Shown one piece after another: positions 1 through 9,013 of a stretch of 64,000 nucleotides of DNA. Position numbers and translations under genes: made by a program. Below the pieces are notes generated by a model. It was given only the letters and a program-made list of their open reading frames with translations. It was not told the origin of the DNA and searched no databases. Source of the DNA: Streptococcus oralis (GTDB lineage Bacteria > Bacillota > Bacilli > Lactobacillales > Streptococcaceae); the NCBI RefSeq assembly GCF_016127915.1, contig NZ_CP066059.1:620001-684000 (forward strand), given 5' to 3'. Each line of letters opens with the position of its first letter. The stretch's first letter is position 1.

Positions 1-212
1 CATAGAGACAAGTCACTTAGTCCCTTTCTACTAGAGAGTGCGTGGTTGCTGGAAACGCATAGAGAGCCTAAACTGATACTACTCAACTGACTTTTATGAA
101 AACATAAAACGGTGGCTACGTTAAAGCCAATCAGAGGTGTCCCTCTTTTTTGAGGAACATAAATGAAGGTGGAACCACGTTGCGACGTCCTTTTAGGATG
201 TCGTTTTTTGTT
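1..212 (+). promoter_or_regulatory. T-box riboswitch leader (threonyl type) with terminator
   Basis: The segment has the architecture of a T-box leader. A Stem I distal part lies near 35-65 (GAGAGTG, then a GGTTGCTGGAAA loop closed by GCG/CGC). The conserved T-box core GGTGGAACCACG is at about 168-180. An intrinsic terminator follows, with arms GACGTCC and GGATGTC around a TTTTA loop and then TTTTTTG at about 184-212. T-boxes bind uncharged tRNA and allow read-through when the amino acid is scarce. Because thrS lies downstream, threonine is the likely specificity, but I could not place the specifier codon with certainty. The 5' edge may extend before the window. Unusually, the next gene is a small membrane protein, with thrS second. 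Confidence 0.85.
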
Positions 213-275
213 TGGAGAGTAGAGATATTGCCAGGTTAAATGAAACATAGCTAAGAAAAGAAGATGGAGGTTGAT

Positions 276-668
276 ATGAATAAATCATTGTCTTGGGTGA
301 TTCCCTGTGCCTTCCTTATCGTCTATGTATGGCTAATGAAAACTCTCAGTCTATGGGGGTTAGAGTACATTGTTGTCTTTTCATTTTTTGCATTTGTTCC
401 TCTTTTGCCATTTCTTGCTCCTTTTCTTGGTATCTTAATGTTTTTTAAGAAAAAGAAACTTATCCTAACGGGATATTTTCTAAGCCTAACTGCTGGTATT
501 TATTTGGTTAATGCTATAAGAAACTATCCGCTAAGGATCTACATGAGAGGCGAGATGACTGATGAACAATATCTGTCTCTAATCCTTTCCTTAGTATGCT
601 ATCTATTCATTTCTACAGCTTTCTTTGTCTTTAGAATAAGAAAGTTAAACTATCATTTGTTTAGATAA
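276..668 (+). CDS. Small polytopic membrane protein between T-box and thrS
   Basis: This is a 130-residue, very hydrophobic protein that I do not recognise. It shows about four membrane spans (roughly residues 5-25, 31-53, 62-80 and 100-120) separated by short basic loops, including a KKKK stretch after the second span. The ATG at 276 is chosen because GGAGG at 266-270 sits at the right distance; an in-frame ATG at 264 overlaps that ribosome binding site. No terminator is visible in the 86 bases before thrS, so it is probably co-transcribed with thrS under T-box control. A role in threonine transport is possible only by context; nothing in the sequence shows it. Confidence 0.7.
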   Translation: MNKSLSWVIPCAFLIVYVWLMKTLSLWGLEYIVVFSFFAFVPLLPFLAPFLGILMFFKKKKLILTGYFLSLTAGIYLVNAIRNYPLRIYMRGEMTDEQYLSLILSLVCYLFISTAFFVFRIRKLNYHLFR

Positions 669-754
669 TCAATCGTTATGATTCTTTGTAAATAACGAAT
701 TCTCTATTTCTTCAACCACAGCTTTTAAATATGATAATTTTTAAGGAGAAAACC

Positions 755-2698
755 ATGATTAAGATTACTTTCCCAGATGGCGCTGTTCGTGAATTCGAAT
801 CTGGCGTTACTACTTTTGAAATTGCCCAATCTATCAGCAATTCCCTAGCTAAAAAAGCCTTGGCTGGTAAATTCAACGGCAAACTCATTGACACGACTCG
901 TGCTATCACTGAAGATGGAAGCATCGAAATCGTGACACCTGATCACGAAGACGCCCTTCCAATCTTGCGTCACTCAGCGGCTCACTTGTTTGCCCAAGCA
1001 GCTCGTCGCCTCTTCCCAGATATTCACTTGGGTGTTGGTCCAGCTATTGAAGATGGCTTCTACTACGATACAGACAATACTGCTGGTCAAATCTCTAACG
1101 AAGACCTGCCTCGTATCGAAGAAGAAATGCAAAAGATCGTCAAAGAAAACTTCCCTTCTATTCGTGAGGAAGTATCGAAAGATGAAGCGCGTGAAATCTT
1201 CAAAAACGACCCTTACAAGTTGGAATTGATTGAAGAACACTCTGAAGACGAGGGTGGTTTGACTATCTACCGTCAGGGCGAATACGTGGACCTCTGCCGT
1301 GGACCTCACGTTCCGTCAACAGGCCGTATCCAAATCTTCCACCTTCTCCATGTAGCAGGTGCTTACTGGCGTGGAAATAGCGACAATGCGATGATGCAAC
1401 GGATCTACGGTACAGCTTGGTTTGACAAAAAAGACTTGAAGAACTTCCTTCAAATGCGTGAAGAAGCCAAAGAACGTGACCACCGTAAACTTGGTAAAGA
1501 GCTTGATCTCTTCATGATTTCACAAGAAGTCGGACAAGGTTTACCATTCTGGTTACCAAACGGAGCCACTATCCGTCGTGAATTGGAGCGCTACATTGTT
1601 GACAAGGAAATCGCTGCAGGCTACCAACATGTTTACACTCCACCAATTGCCTCAGTGGAACTCTATAAAACTTCTGGTCACTGGGATCACTACCGTGAAG
1701 ATATGTTCCCAACTATGGACATGGGAGACGGTGAAGAGTTTGTCCTCCGCCCAATGAACTGTCCTCACCATATCGAAGTTTATAAACACCATGTACACTC
1801 ATACCGTGAATTACCAATCCGTATCGCTGAGATTGGCATGATGCACCGATATGAAAAATCTGGCGCCCTTACAGGCCTTCAACGTGTACGTGAAATGTCC
1901 CTAAATGATGGTCATACTTTTGTAGCTCCAGAACAAATTGAGGAAGAATTCAAGAAAATTCTTCAATTGATTATCGACGTGTATGAAGACTTTAATTTGA
2001 CAGATTACCGTTTCCGCTTGTCTTATCGTGACCCAGAAGATAAACACAAATACTTTGACAACGATGAGATGTGGGAAAATGCACAACGCATGTTGAAAGC
2101 AGCTATGGATGATATGGAACTGGACTACTTTGAAGCTGAAGGTGAAGCAGCCTTCTACGGACCAAAACTAGATATCCAGGTTAAAACTGCCCTTGGAAAA
2201 GAAGAAACCCTTTCTACTATCCAGCTTGACTTCTTGCTTCCAGAACGCTTCGACCTCAAATATGTTGGAGCTGATGGCGAAGAGCACCGTCCAGTTATGA
2301 TCCACCGTGGAGTTATCTCAACTATGGAACGCTTCACGGCTATCTTGATTGAGAACTACAAGGGTGCCTTCCCAACATGGCTTGCACCACACCAAGTAAC
2401 CCTCATCCCAGTATCTAACGAAAAACACGTGGACTACGCTTGGGAAGTGGCTAAGAAACTCCGTGACCGCGGTGTCCGTGCAGATGTAGATGAGCGCAAT
2501 GAAAAAATGCAGTTCAAGATCCGTGCTTCACAAACCAGCAAGATTCCTTACCAATTGATTGTTGGGGATAAGGAAATGGAAGACGGAACAGTCAATGTTC
2601 GTCGCTATGGCCAAAAAGAAACACAAACTGTCTCAGTTGATGACTTTGTGCAAGCTATCCTTGCTGATATCGCCAACAAATCTCGTGTTGAGAAATAA
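755..2698 (+). CDS. thrS: Threonyl-tRNA synthetase
   Basis: The 647-residue product is the usual length for bacterial class II ThrRS, which charges tRNA-Thr in the cytoplasm. An N-terminal TGS domain (about 1-60) is followed by the second additional (editing) domain, with [10 protein letters not shown] and a later CRGPH motif. The catalytic core contains RPMNCPHH (about residue 333), which supplies the zinc-binding Cys and His. The C-terminal anticodon-binding domain starts near [10 protein letters not shown]. The ATG at 755 follows AAGGAG at 743-748; the in-frame ATG at 731 lacks such a site. An intrinsic terminator follows. Transcription probably starts upstream of the T-box and passes through the small membrane-protein gene. 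Confidence 0.98.
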   Translation: MIKITFPDGAVREFESGVTTFEIAQSISNSLAKKALAGKFNGKLIDTTRAITEDGSIEIVTPDHEDALPILRHSAAHLFAQAARRLFPDIHLGVGPAIEDGFYYDTDNTAGQISNEDLPRIEEEMQKIVKENFPSIREEVSKDEAREIFKNDPYKLELIEEHSEDEGGLTIYRQGEYVDLCRGPHVPSTGRIQIFHLLHVAGAYWRGNSDNAMMQRIYGTAWFDKKDLKNFLQMREEAKERDHRKLGKELDLFMISQEVGQGLPFWLPNGATIRRELERYIVDKEIAAGYQHVYTPPIASVELYKTSGHWDHYREDMFPTMDMGDGEEFVLRPMNCPHHIEVYKHHVHSYRELPIRIAEIGMMHRYEKSGALTGLQRVREMSLNDGHTFVAPEQIEEEFKKILQLIIDVYEDFNLTDYRFRLSYRDPEDKHKYFDNDEMWENAQRMLKAAMDDMELDYFEAEGEAAFYGPKLDIQVKTALGKEETLSTIQLDFLLPERFDLKYVGADGEEHRPVMIHRGVISTMERFTAILIENYKGAFPTWLAPHQVTLIPVSNEKHVDYAWEVAKKLRDRGVRADVDERNEKMQFKIRASQTSKIPYQLIVGDKEMEDGTVNVRRYGQKETQTVSVDDFVQAILADIANKSRVEK

Positions 2699-2736
2699 AA
2701 CAATCACAGTCTGAGAAACATTTTTCAGAGCCAGAA

Positions 2737-2768
2737 AAAGCAACAACTATTTCAGCTGTTGCTTTTTT
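2737..2768 (+). terminator. Intrinsic terminator after thrS
   Basis: A stem of AGCAACA and TGTTGCT separated by 11 bases is followed by a T-run, 40 bases after the thrS stop codon. Confidence 0.8.
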
Positions 2769-2852
2769 ATATTTTATTTAACCTGAGCTAGTAGTGATTG
2801 ACCAAACCACCACACAAGATTTGCTTTCATGAGTTAGATAAGGTCAATATCC

Positions 2853-3902
2853 TCAATCCTTATCTGCTTCATTTTCTTTTACGAGATCTTTTTGTGAATC
2901 CTTTTCAGAGAGTTTTTGATCGATATACTTGTTAATGGTTTCATAAAATTCCTTGGTCGTATCACTGTCTAATTTTGTCGAATTATGAACTTGATTGATT
3001 TTCAATTGAACAGATTGAATACCGTAAGAGGCTTGTTTTTGATGGAGCGTTTCTAATTCTTCGTCTGAAATCGGATCTCCAACAACCGTCAAGACCAATT
3101 CATTGTTCCTTGACTTGTAGACTTGATTAATGACCGTGTGATTGGCGAACTCTTTTGCTATAAACTGTTTGATTCCTTCTTTTCTCGCTTGATCTATCGT
3201 CAGAGTGACTGCTGAATAGCTGGCTGGAAGAACCAATAATACAATCAAGGATATCAACCCAATTCTCATTTTAATATTTAGCTCTTTAAATGAACTTAAG
3301 GGAGATTTCCTCATCAAAATTCTTGTTCCAACAATGTTGGTTAGCATGATAAAGACACAATTGATCAAGAAAAGATAGAGAGCTCCAAATAAAAATCGTA
3401 CATTTCCATTAGCTAAACCATAGCCTGCAGTACAGATAGGTGGCATCAGAGCTGTTGCAATGGCTACTCCTGGCACGATATTGTTTGCTTCTTTTTTCCT
3501 TGATCCAATTACACCTGCTATCCCACCAGCAATAGCAATGAGAACATCCCAAATGGTTGGAGAGGTTCGTGCAATCAGTTCGCTACTTTCATAAGATAAG
3601 GGAGAAATCCAGAAATACAGAGCCGAGACAAGCAAGCTAACCAATACTTGAGTAAATAAAACCTCTAGAGATTGCTTGATTAAACGCGTATCAAAAATAG
3701 CTAAACCAAATCCGAGTCCAACAATCGATGTCATAAGAGGGGAAATCAGCATGGCTCCAATAATGACAGCTGTTGAATTCATATTTAGGCCGATAGAGGC
3801 AATAAAAATCGCACACATCAAAATCACTGTATCTCTTAATCGAACATGAAGATCATCATATAATTTCTCACGGTATTCACGTGTTGAATAGTTTCCGGTC
3901 AT
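2853..3902 (-). CDS. DUF389 (TIGR00341-type) membrane protein
   Basis: The 349-residue product fits the DUF389 family of uncharacterised membrane proteins. A short N-terminal segment (RLRDTVILM) leads into the conserved core with NMNSTAVIIGAMLISPLM at about 40-58, which is the family signature. Further spans include the GIAGVIGSRKKE and GVAIATALMPP segments (about 140-160). A periplasmic-type alpha/beta domain (about 235-320) and a charged tail rich in K, D and E complete it. An AAAGGAG ribosome site precedes the ATG. It is monocistronic: thrS converges from one side and a two-component system lies upstream. Transport of an unknown substrate is often suggested for the family but is not shown here. 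Confidence 0.85.
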   Translation of the reverse strand: MTGNYSTREYREKLYDDLHVRLRDTVILMCAIFIASIGLNMNSTAVIIGAMLISPLMTSIVGLGFGLAIFDTRLIKQSLEVLFTQVLVSLLVSALYFWISPLSYESSELIARTSPTIWDVLIAIAGGIAGVIGSRKKEANNIVPGVAIATALMPPICTAGYGLANGNVRFLFGALYLFLINCVFIMLTNIVGTRILMRKSPLSSFKELNIKMRIGLISLIVLLVLPASYSAVTLTIDQARKEGIKQFIAKEFANHTVINQVYKSRNNELVLTVVGDPISDEELETLHQKQASYGIQSVQLKINQVHNSTKLDSDTTKEFYETINKYIDQKLSEKDSQKDLVKENEADKD

Positions 3903-4265
3903 TGGTTACTCCTTTTATTTCATATAATCTTGTTTCTGCATGGATGATGGTAGAGAGACTTCTGTCCAATCTTACATATTTTTAATTCTCACCTGTTATT
4001 CTTTTGAAAATTATCCTTTAAATATCCGTCAGTCCATCCTTAGCATTATATCAAAAATTTTACAGTCTTTACAGGAAGGAAGAAAACTGTCAAGATTTGC
4101 TTGTTAATGGTTTGCTTAATCTGCTTTTGATCTAGACCTACCTGTTCGTTCGTGGTCTTCATATCCCTCAGAGAGTTGTTTATAGTAGATAAAATAATTT
4201 ACTAGGATACACAGTTAAAGATAGAAAAGCCCAGTTGTCTTATCCTGGGCTCTTATCTACTCTTC
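3903..4265. other. Intergenic region, no gene seen
   Basis: These 363 bases separate the DUF389 gene from the histidine kinase gene; both are on the minus strand. I see no ORF of coding character and no RNA gene. It should hold the promoter of the DUF389 gene and it holds the terminator of the kinase operon at 4222-4252. Confidence 0.6.
4222..4252 (-). terminator. Terminator of the two-component operon
   Basis: Arms AGCCCAG (4228-4234) and CTGGGCT (4245-4251) form a hairpin. Read on the minus strand, it is followed by TTTT. It lies just past the kinase stop codon. Confidence 0.8.
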
Positions 4266-5240
4266 TCACTCAAGGACTAAGTTCACTTGAGCAAACTGAA
4301 TCCGCACTATCGTTCCTTTTCCAACCTCAGACTCGATACGAATTTGATGACCCAGTTCTTCAGAAATTTTCTTAGATAGATAGAGGCCAAGTCCAGATGA
4401 CTGCTGGGTCAAACGCCCATTGTATCCTGAAAAGCCACGTTCAAAGACTCGGAGCACATCGCTGTTTTTAATCCCGATTCCCGTATCCTTGATACAGAGC
4501 TCCTGACCTTCCATATAAATCTCTAACCCACCTTCCTTGGTGTACTTGAGACTGTTTGAGAGGATTTGTTCAATGACGACCAACAGCCACTTCTTATCGG
4601 TCACGATAGTTTTGTCGAGATCATGTAGATTGACTGCTAGCCCCTTCTGAATAAAGAAAAGTGCGTACTTACGAACCATCTCCTTGATCAAGTCCTCCAC
4701 TTGAACCTGTTCAAATACCAAATCATCGTGAAAACTCTCTAAACGTAAGTACTGCAAAACCAGATTGGTATAGGAGTCAATCTTGAAGATTTCCTGTTCC
4801 AGTTGCTGCTTGACATCCCGATCAGAAACTTCTGCTACTAAAAGGCGACTCGCTGCAATAGGGGTCTTGATTTGGTGAACCCATAAGGTGTAGTAATCAA
4901 GCAAATCCGTCAGCTTGCTCTGCGCTTCCGACTTCTTTTGGTACAATTCAGACTCACGCTCTTCGAGCTTTTCTGCTAGCGCACATTCCAGAGGAGACTT
5001 GGGATTTCTCTCAGCATAGAGTATTTCCTGCCGGTAAACCTGAGCTTCTGCAAATATATCCCAAGCCAAAAATAAGAAGGTCAAAAAACTACTGAGCAGA
5101 AAGAAATAAAGAAAATAAGTTCCTAGACTAGCAAATAAAAACTGAAAGAGAAGGACGAGAAAGCCTAATGAAAAAATATAGGCAAAAACGCGACTGCGAG
5201 AACGCAGATAGGCTAGAAAAAATGATTTCCAATCAAGCAT
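4266..5240 (-). CDS. Sensor histidine kinase, BceS/TCS01-like
   Basis: The 324-residue kinase has two close membrane spans near the N-terminus (about 20-38 and 41-60) with almost no extracellular loop, which is the layout of intramembrane-sensing kinases. The phospho-acceptor is H122 in WVHQIKTPIAASRLL. The ATPase domain shows the N box (EQILSNSLKYT), the G1 box (DTGIGI) and G2 (GLGLYL). It overlaps the response regulator gene by 8 bases and is co-transcribed with it. BceS-type kinases normally work with a BceAB-type ABC transporter that senses peptide antibiotics, but no such transporter gene is adjacent. The order thrS then this pair resembles the pneumococcal TCS01 neighbourhood, as I recall it. 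Confidence 0.9.
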   Translation of the reverse strand: MLDWKSFFLAYLRSRSRVFAYIFSLGFLVLLFQFLFASLGTYFLYFFLLSSFLTFLFLAWDIFAEAQVYRQEILYAERNPKSPLECALAEKLEERESELYQKKSEAQSKLTDLLDYYTLWVHQIKTPIAASRLLVAEVSDRDVKQQLEQEIFKIDSYTNLVLQYLRLESFHDDLVFEQVQVEDLIKEMVRKYALFFIQKGLAVNLHDLDKTIVTDKKWLLVVIEQILSNSLKYTKEGGLEIYMEGQELCIKDTGIGIKNSDVLRVFERGFSGYNGRLTQQSSGLGLYLSKKISEELGHQIRIESEVGKGTIVRIQFAQVNLVLE

Positions 5241-5910
5241 GTTTCAGTCCGTATCCTATCCCTTTCTTGGTTTCAATAAAGCCCGCCAACCCTTGTTCCT
5301 CAAGCTTTTTGCGCAAACGAGCAACGTTGACAGATAGGGTATTGTCATCGATGAAAAAGTCGCTGTTCCAGAGTTCCCGCATCAGGTCATCACGCGCCAC
5401 GATATTACCTGCATGTTCAAACAAAACCCGCAAAATTTGAAATTCATTCTTGGTTAAGCTCAGGACTTCACCCTGATAGTGCAGGTCCATAGACTTGGTA
5501 TTGAGGATCACACCCGCATACTCCAGCAGACTTTCATCTCGCCCAAATTCATAGGAACGGCGCAACAAGCCCTGAACCTTGGCAAGGAGGACCTGCTGGT
5601 CAAAAGGCTTGGTTACAAAGTCATCCGCTCCCATATTGATCGCCATGACAATATCCATCGCCTGATCTCTCGAAGATAGAAACATGATAGGCACCTTGGA
5701 AATCTTACGAATTTCCTGGCACCAGTGGTAACCATTAAAGAGTGGCAGGCCAATGTCCATGAGGACCAAATGAGGCTCAGACTGGACAAATAAGCTCAAC
5801 ACTTCCATAAAATCCTCTACCAAAACGACCTCAAAGCCCCACTCAGAGAGCAATTTCCCAACTTGTTGCCGAATAACTTGGTCATCTTCTACTAGTAAAA
5901 TCTTGTGCAT
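5233..5910 (-). CDS. OmpR/PhoB-family response regulator
   Basis: The 225-residue protein combines a receiver domain (about 1-115) with a C-terminal winged helix (about 130-225). The acidic pocket is EDD at 8-10 and the phospho-acceptor is D52 in LVLMDIGLP; K104 lies in the FVTKPFD motif. The DNA-binding part contains LTKNEFQILRVLFEH and VARLRKKLE, typical of the PhoB fold. It precedes the kinase gene with an 8-base overlap, so the two are a translationally coupled pair. Targets are not evident from the window. AGGAGGAG lies upstream of the ATG. Confidence 0.93.
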   Translation of the reverse strand: MHKILLVEDDQVIRQQVGKLLSEWGFEVVLVEDFMEVLSLFVQSEPHLVLMDIGLPLFNGYHWCQEIRKISKVPIMFLSSRDQAMDIVMAINMGADDFVTKPFDQQVLLAKVQGLLRRSYEFGRDESLLEYAGVILNTKSMDLHYQGEVLSLTKNEFQILRVLFEHAGNIVARDDLMRELWNSDFFIDDNTLSVNVARLRKKLEEQGLAGFIETKKGIGYGLKHA

Positions 5911-6155
5911 GCACTCCTCCTTTGCTATTTCTCAAAGTATCAAAATCCTTCATATCAGATTTACGGATCAGTATCTCATGCTGTTTAGCAGCCTATTTCC
6001 CAAATCCAGATCAGAAAACAGATGCTAAATAGAGGACATTCCCACTGATATCATACCTTATTTTTAATTATAGTTCCAGCCTTATCCTATATTTTCCTTT
6101 TTGTGCTCATTTAGTTAGCGTTTCTTTAACTTATTTAATAGATCTAGCCTGCTTA
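5911..6155. other. Divergent intergenic region
   Basis: The region lies between the response regulator and the TetR-type gene, which diverge. It is AT-rich and should hold the promoter of the two-component operon. I see no ORF or RNA gene in it. Confidence 0.5.
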
Positions 6156-6217
6156 TTGACAAGCCAGCCAGGATTTGCTAGAATATGAATGAATGAATAA
6201 ATATATATATTCATTCA
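6156..6217 (+). promoter_or_regulatory. Promoter and palindromic operator of the TetR-type gene
   Basis: TTGACA at 6156-6161 and TAGAAT at 6179-6184 are spaced by exactly 17 bases, giving a near-consensus sigma-70 promoter. Immediately downstream, TGAATGAATA (6190-6199) and TATTCATTCA (6208-6217) form a 10-base inverted repeat that would cover the transcription start. A related palindrome precedes the next gene (6835-6863), so this is probably the operator for autoregulation. Confidence 0.8.
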
Positions 6218-6804
6218 CGAAACAAAGGAGGCTAAATCATATTGGACAAAAAAAATCTTTAAAGACAGCAGCCTATGAAGTTTTTTCAAAAAAAGGTTAC
6301 AAGGCAACAGGAATTTCAGAAATTGCTAGGCAAGCTGGTGTTGCAGTTGGTTCTTTTTATAACTATTACGAGAGTAAAGAAGCCATTTTTCTAGACATCT
6401 ATATAGATGAAAACAACCGTGTTCGCCAAGCTATGATCGACGAACTGGATTGGGAAATTGACATGATCGACCTCATTGGTCAACTATTTTCTCATTCCAG
6501 AACTCTTGTTTCTTCCAATAAAATCCTTGCAGAATGGTACAATCCTGCCATCGCAGATGAGTTGCACAGCTACTATTCCTCGGAAGAAGGTAAAGTCGCA
6601 AATCCTTTTCATCAGTTTCTAGTTAAAACTTTTACAAATCGTATGCAGGCTGAAGGGTACTCGCCAGAAAAGATTCAAGATATTTTACAGGTTTATAATC
6701 TGTTTTACTATATGGATATGCATATCACGGAAAAAGATTTTCCAGATATTGGCAAAACTGTTGAAATACTTGCAACCAACTTCATTAAAGGAGTTCTAAA
6801 ATAA
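6193..6804 (+). CDS. TetR/AcrR-family transcriptional regulator
   Basis: The protein has the N-terminal TetR helix-turn-helix: LKTAAYEVFSKKGYKATG, then ISEIARQAGVAVGSFYNYY (about residues 40-58 of this reading) and KEAIF. The rest is an all-helical ligand domain with no recognised ligand. The start is uncertain. The only in-frame ATG (6193) lies inside the operator at about the transcription start. A strong AAAGGAGG at 6224-6231 sits 9 bases before an in-frame ATT (6241) and 10 before a TTG (6242). That TTG would be in frame only if the following A8 tract were read as nine. It probably represses itself and the downstream flavoprotein gene. Confidence 0.85.
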   Translation: MNKYIYSFTKQRRLNHIGQKKSLKTAAYEVFSKKGYKATGISEIARQAGVAVGSFYNYYESKEAIFLDIYIDENNRVRQAMIDELDWEIDMIDLIGQLFSHSRTLVSSNKILAEWYNPAIADELHSYYSSEEGKVANPFHQFLVKTFTNRMQAEGYSPEKIQDILQVYNLFYYMDMHITEKDFPDIGKTVEILATNFIKGVLK

Positions 6805-6834
6805 AGAATGGATTTCTTTATTTTTTGAAAAGAT

Positions 6835-6863
6835 ATGAATGAATTTGTTTTTAGTTCATTCAT
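6835..6863 (+). promoter_or_regulatory. Second TetR-type operator
   Basis: ATGAATGAA (6835-6843) and TTCATTCAT (6855-6863) are perfect 9-base inverted arms around 11 bases. The core TGAATGA/TCATTCA is shared with the palindrome upstream of the regulator. It lies 27 bases before the flavoprotein start codon, which suits repression of that gene. Confidence 0.75.
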
Positions 6864-6889
6864 AAAATTGAGAACAGGAGTCATAAAAA

Positions 6890-7666
6890 ATGAAAAGAGG
6901 TAAAAAAATGTTTATTATCATTCTATCAACACTTGGAGTCTTAGGCCTTATAACTTGGGGTGCCATCGCTTATTTTGGACGAAGCCAGACATTATCGATA
7001 AAATCCATCGAAAACCCCAGCGGAGATTTGTATTTAATTCATATCACAAAGCCGAGCCATCAAACCTGGAAAGCGGGGGCTTATGCTAAGTTTACACTCC
7101 CTGGTACCTCGTCTACTGCTAAAAAATATGAAGCTAAGGGAGAGCAAACCAGTCGATGGTTAACCATTGCCTCCACACCTGATGAAGATGAAATTCTCAT
7201 TTTGACTCATAATAGTGGTAGCAACTTTAAGAACACCTTGACACATTTACCAGCTGGCAGTGAGATTGAGATGAGTTGGCTGGATTCCTCTTTGACTGTT
7301 AAAGATACGAATCAGCCACTAGTTTGCTTTGCATCTGATGTTGGTATTTCTGCTCTACGCCCCCTTATCAAAGAATGGTCTGGTAAAGCTCCAATTATTC
7401 TCAACCATTTTGACAAAGGAGTTACTATTTTCGATAATGAGATGAAAGAACTGGCTCAAAAAACACCGAATTTTACTTATAAAACTAGCGATGAACTTTC
7501 TCAAAGTCAAGAATTTTTAAAATGTGCTATTGATGAATACGGCAATCAAGCCAGCTATCTCATCACAGGTCAGCCTGATGATGTAAATGAGATGAAGAAT
7601 TTTTTAAAGGAAAATGGGATTGATAGCAAAAACATACAAATAAGCTCGTTTAGAGGTTTGAAATAA
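6890..7666 (+). CDS. Membrane-anchored ferredoxin-NADP reductase-like protein
   Basis: This 258-residue protein has one N-terminal membrane span (about 7-27) after a basic MKRGKK start, then a domain of ferredoxin-reductase type. RWLTIAS (about 88-94) resembles the FAD-binding RxYS motif. FASDVGISALRPLIKEW corresponds to the nucleotide-binding region, and YLITGQPDDVNEMKNFL resembles the C-terminal CGP-MM segment of the family. The usual GGxGxxP glycine motif is altered. By the positive-inside rule the reductase domain would face outside, which is odd for an NAD(P)H enzyme. CAGGAG precedes the ATG. It lies directly behind the TetR gene and carries the same operator, so it is the likely target of that regulator. 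Confidence 0.75.
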   Translation: MKRGKKMFIIILSTLGVLGLITWGAIAYFGRSQTLSIKSIENPSGDLYLIHITKPSHQTWKAGAYAKFTLPGTSSTAKKYEAKGEQTSRWLTIASTPDEDEILILTHNSGSNFKNTLTHLPAGSEIEMSWLDSSLTVKDTNQPLVCFASDVGISALRPLIKEWSGKAPIILNHFDKGVTIFDNEMKELAQKTPNFTYKTSDELSQSQEFLKCAIDEYGNQASYLITGQPDDVNEMKNFLKENGIDSKNIQISSFRGLK

Positions 7667-7777
7667 GAGCAATCTATCTTCTATGTATTTCAATCCAACC
7701 CTACTAGGTCATTCGAACAAGCCTACTAGCGAATTCTATGTAAATGTGGTAGGATAAACATAGAGAAAGGAGCTTTT

Positions 7778-8851
7778 ATGGTCAATATTTTTGACTATCT
7801 TAAGGATGTAGTCTTCGATTCCTTTTATGACCTCCCCATGAACGAGTTAGATGTTCTTGCCTTGACTGAATTAACCTATCTTCCTTTTGATGATGTAGTC
7901 GCCCAAGAACCAAAGCCTCTCATAGATCTAGCACCTCAAATCCCTAGAGAAACGACGATGCTGACCAATAAGAACCGTCTCCAGTTGTTGGATCAACTCT
8001 CTCAACACAAACGGTTTAAAAATTGCAAGCTTTCAGACTTTATCAACGATATCGATCCTGAATTGCAAAAACAGTTTGCAGCTATGGCTTATCGTATCAG
8101 TCTCGATACTTATTTGCTTGTTTTTCGTGGGACGGATGATAGTATCATCGGTTGGAAAGAAGATTTCCATATGACCTATATGAAAGAAATCCCAGCTCAA
8201 AAACACGCCCTGCAGTATTTACAAGACTTTTTTGCTCAACATCCTAATCAAAAGGTTGTCATGGCAGGACACTCAAAAGGGGGCAATCTAGCTGTCTATG
8301 CTGCCAGTCAACTCGACCCACTCTTACAAAAAAACATTTTCGCTGTCTATACTTTTGATGCGCCTGGACTTCACAAGGAACTAACCGAAACAGCTGGCTA
8401 TCAAAACATGATGGAAAGAACGAAAGTATTTGTCCCACAAGGTTCTATCATCGGGATGATGCTGGAAATTCCTGATAAAAAAATCGTCGTTCGAAGCACT
8501 GCCTTAAGCGGTCTTGCCCAGCATGACACCTTTAGTTGGCAGATCGAAGACAAACACTTTGTCCAACTAGACGAGACCAATAGTGACAGCCAACAAGTTG
8601 ATACTACCTTCAAGGAATGGGTTGAGACGGTCCCTGATACTGAACTGCAGCTCTACTTTGACCTCTTTTTCGGAATCATTCTCGATGCAGGCATCTCCTC
8701 TATCAACGACCTCTCTTCCTTCAAGGTCATTGAACACGTTCACCATCTCTTTGTCCAAGCTCAATCCCTCACTCCCGAAGAAAGAGAAACCATGGGACGA
8801 CTAACCCAACTCTTGATCGACACCCGCTACCAAGCTTGGAAAAATCGTTAA
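7778..8851 (+). CDS. DUF2974 alpha/beta-hydrolase (lipase-like)
   Basis: The 357-residue protein matches the DUF2974 family of predicted serine hydrolases. The nucleophile elbow is AGHSKGGN with Ser166. An earlier LLVFRGTDDSIIGWKEDF segment matches the oxyanion-side motif of lipase-3-like enzymes, and YTFDAPG follows the elbow as expected. There is no signal peptide, so it should be cytoplasmic; the substrate is unknown. AAAGGAG precedes the ATG and a terminator follows, so it is a single-gene unit. Confidence 0.85.
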   Translation: MVNIFDYLKDVVFDSFYDLPMNELDVLALTELTYLPFDDVVAQEPKPLIDLAPQIPRETTMLTNKNRLQLLDQLSQHKRFKNCKLSDFINDIDPELQKQFAAMAYRISLDTYLLVFRGTDDSIIGWKEDFHMTYMKEIPAQKHALQYLQDFFAQHPNQKVVMAGHSKGGNLAVYAASQLDPLLQKNIFAVYTFDAPGLHKELTETAGYQNMMERTKVFVPQGSIIGMMLEIPDKKIVVRSTALSGLAQHDTFSWQIEDKHFVQLDETNSDSQQVDTTFKEWVETVPDTELQLYFDLFFGIILDAGISSINDLSSFKVIEHVHHLFVQAQSLTPEERETMGRLTQLLIDTRYQAWKNR

Positions 8852-8858
8852 AATAAGA

Positions 8859-8892
8859 AAGTCAATGAATCACCGATTCGTTGGCTTTTTTA
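8859..8892 (+). terminator. Terminator after the DUF2974 gene
   Basis: Imperfect arms AAGTCAATGAATC and GATTCGTTGGCTT pair through GT wobbles and are followed by TTTTTT. Confidence 0.75.
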
Positions 8893-9013
8893 GAAAAAAG
8901 GGTCAGAAAAGTTAGCCTAAATCACAAACCTTGACGACAGATTCATTTTTTGTTAAAATGTAACAAATCTTATTACATCTAATATAAGATAAATCCATGA
9001 AAGGACTTCTACT

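Noticed and set aside
3903..4220. A small RNA or peptide gene between the DUF389 and kinase genes
   Set aside because: No promoter-terminator pair or coding frame that stands out.
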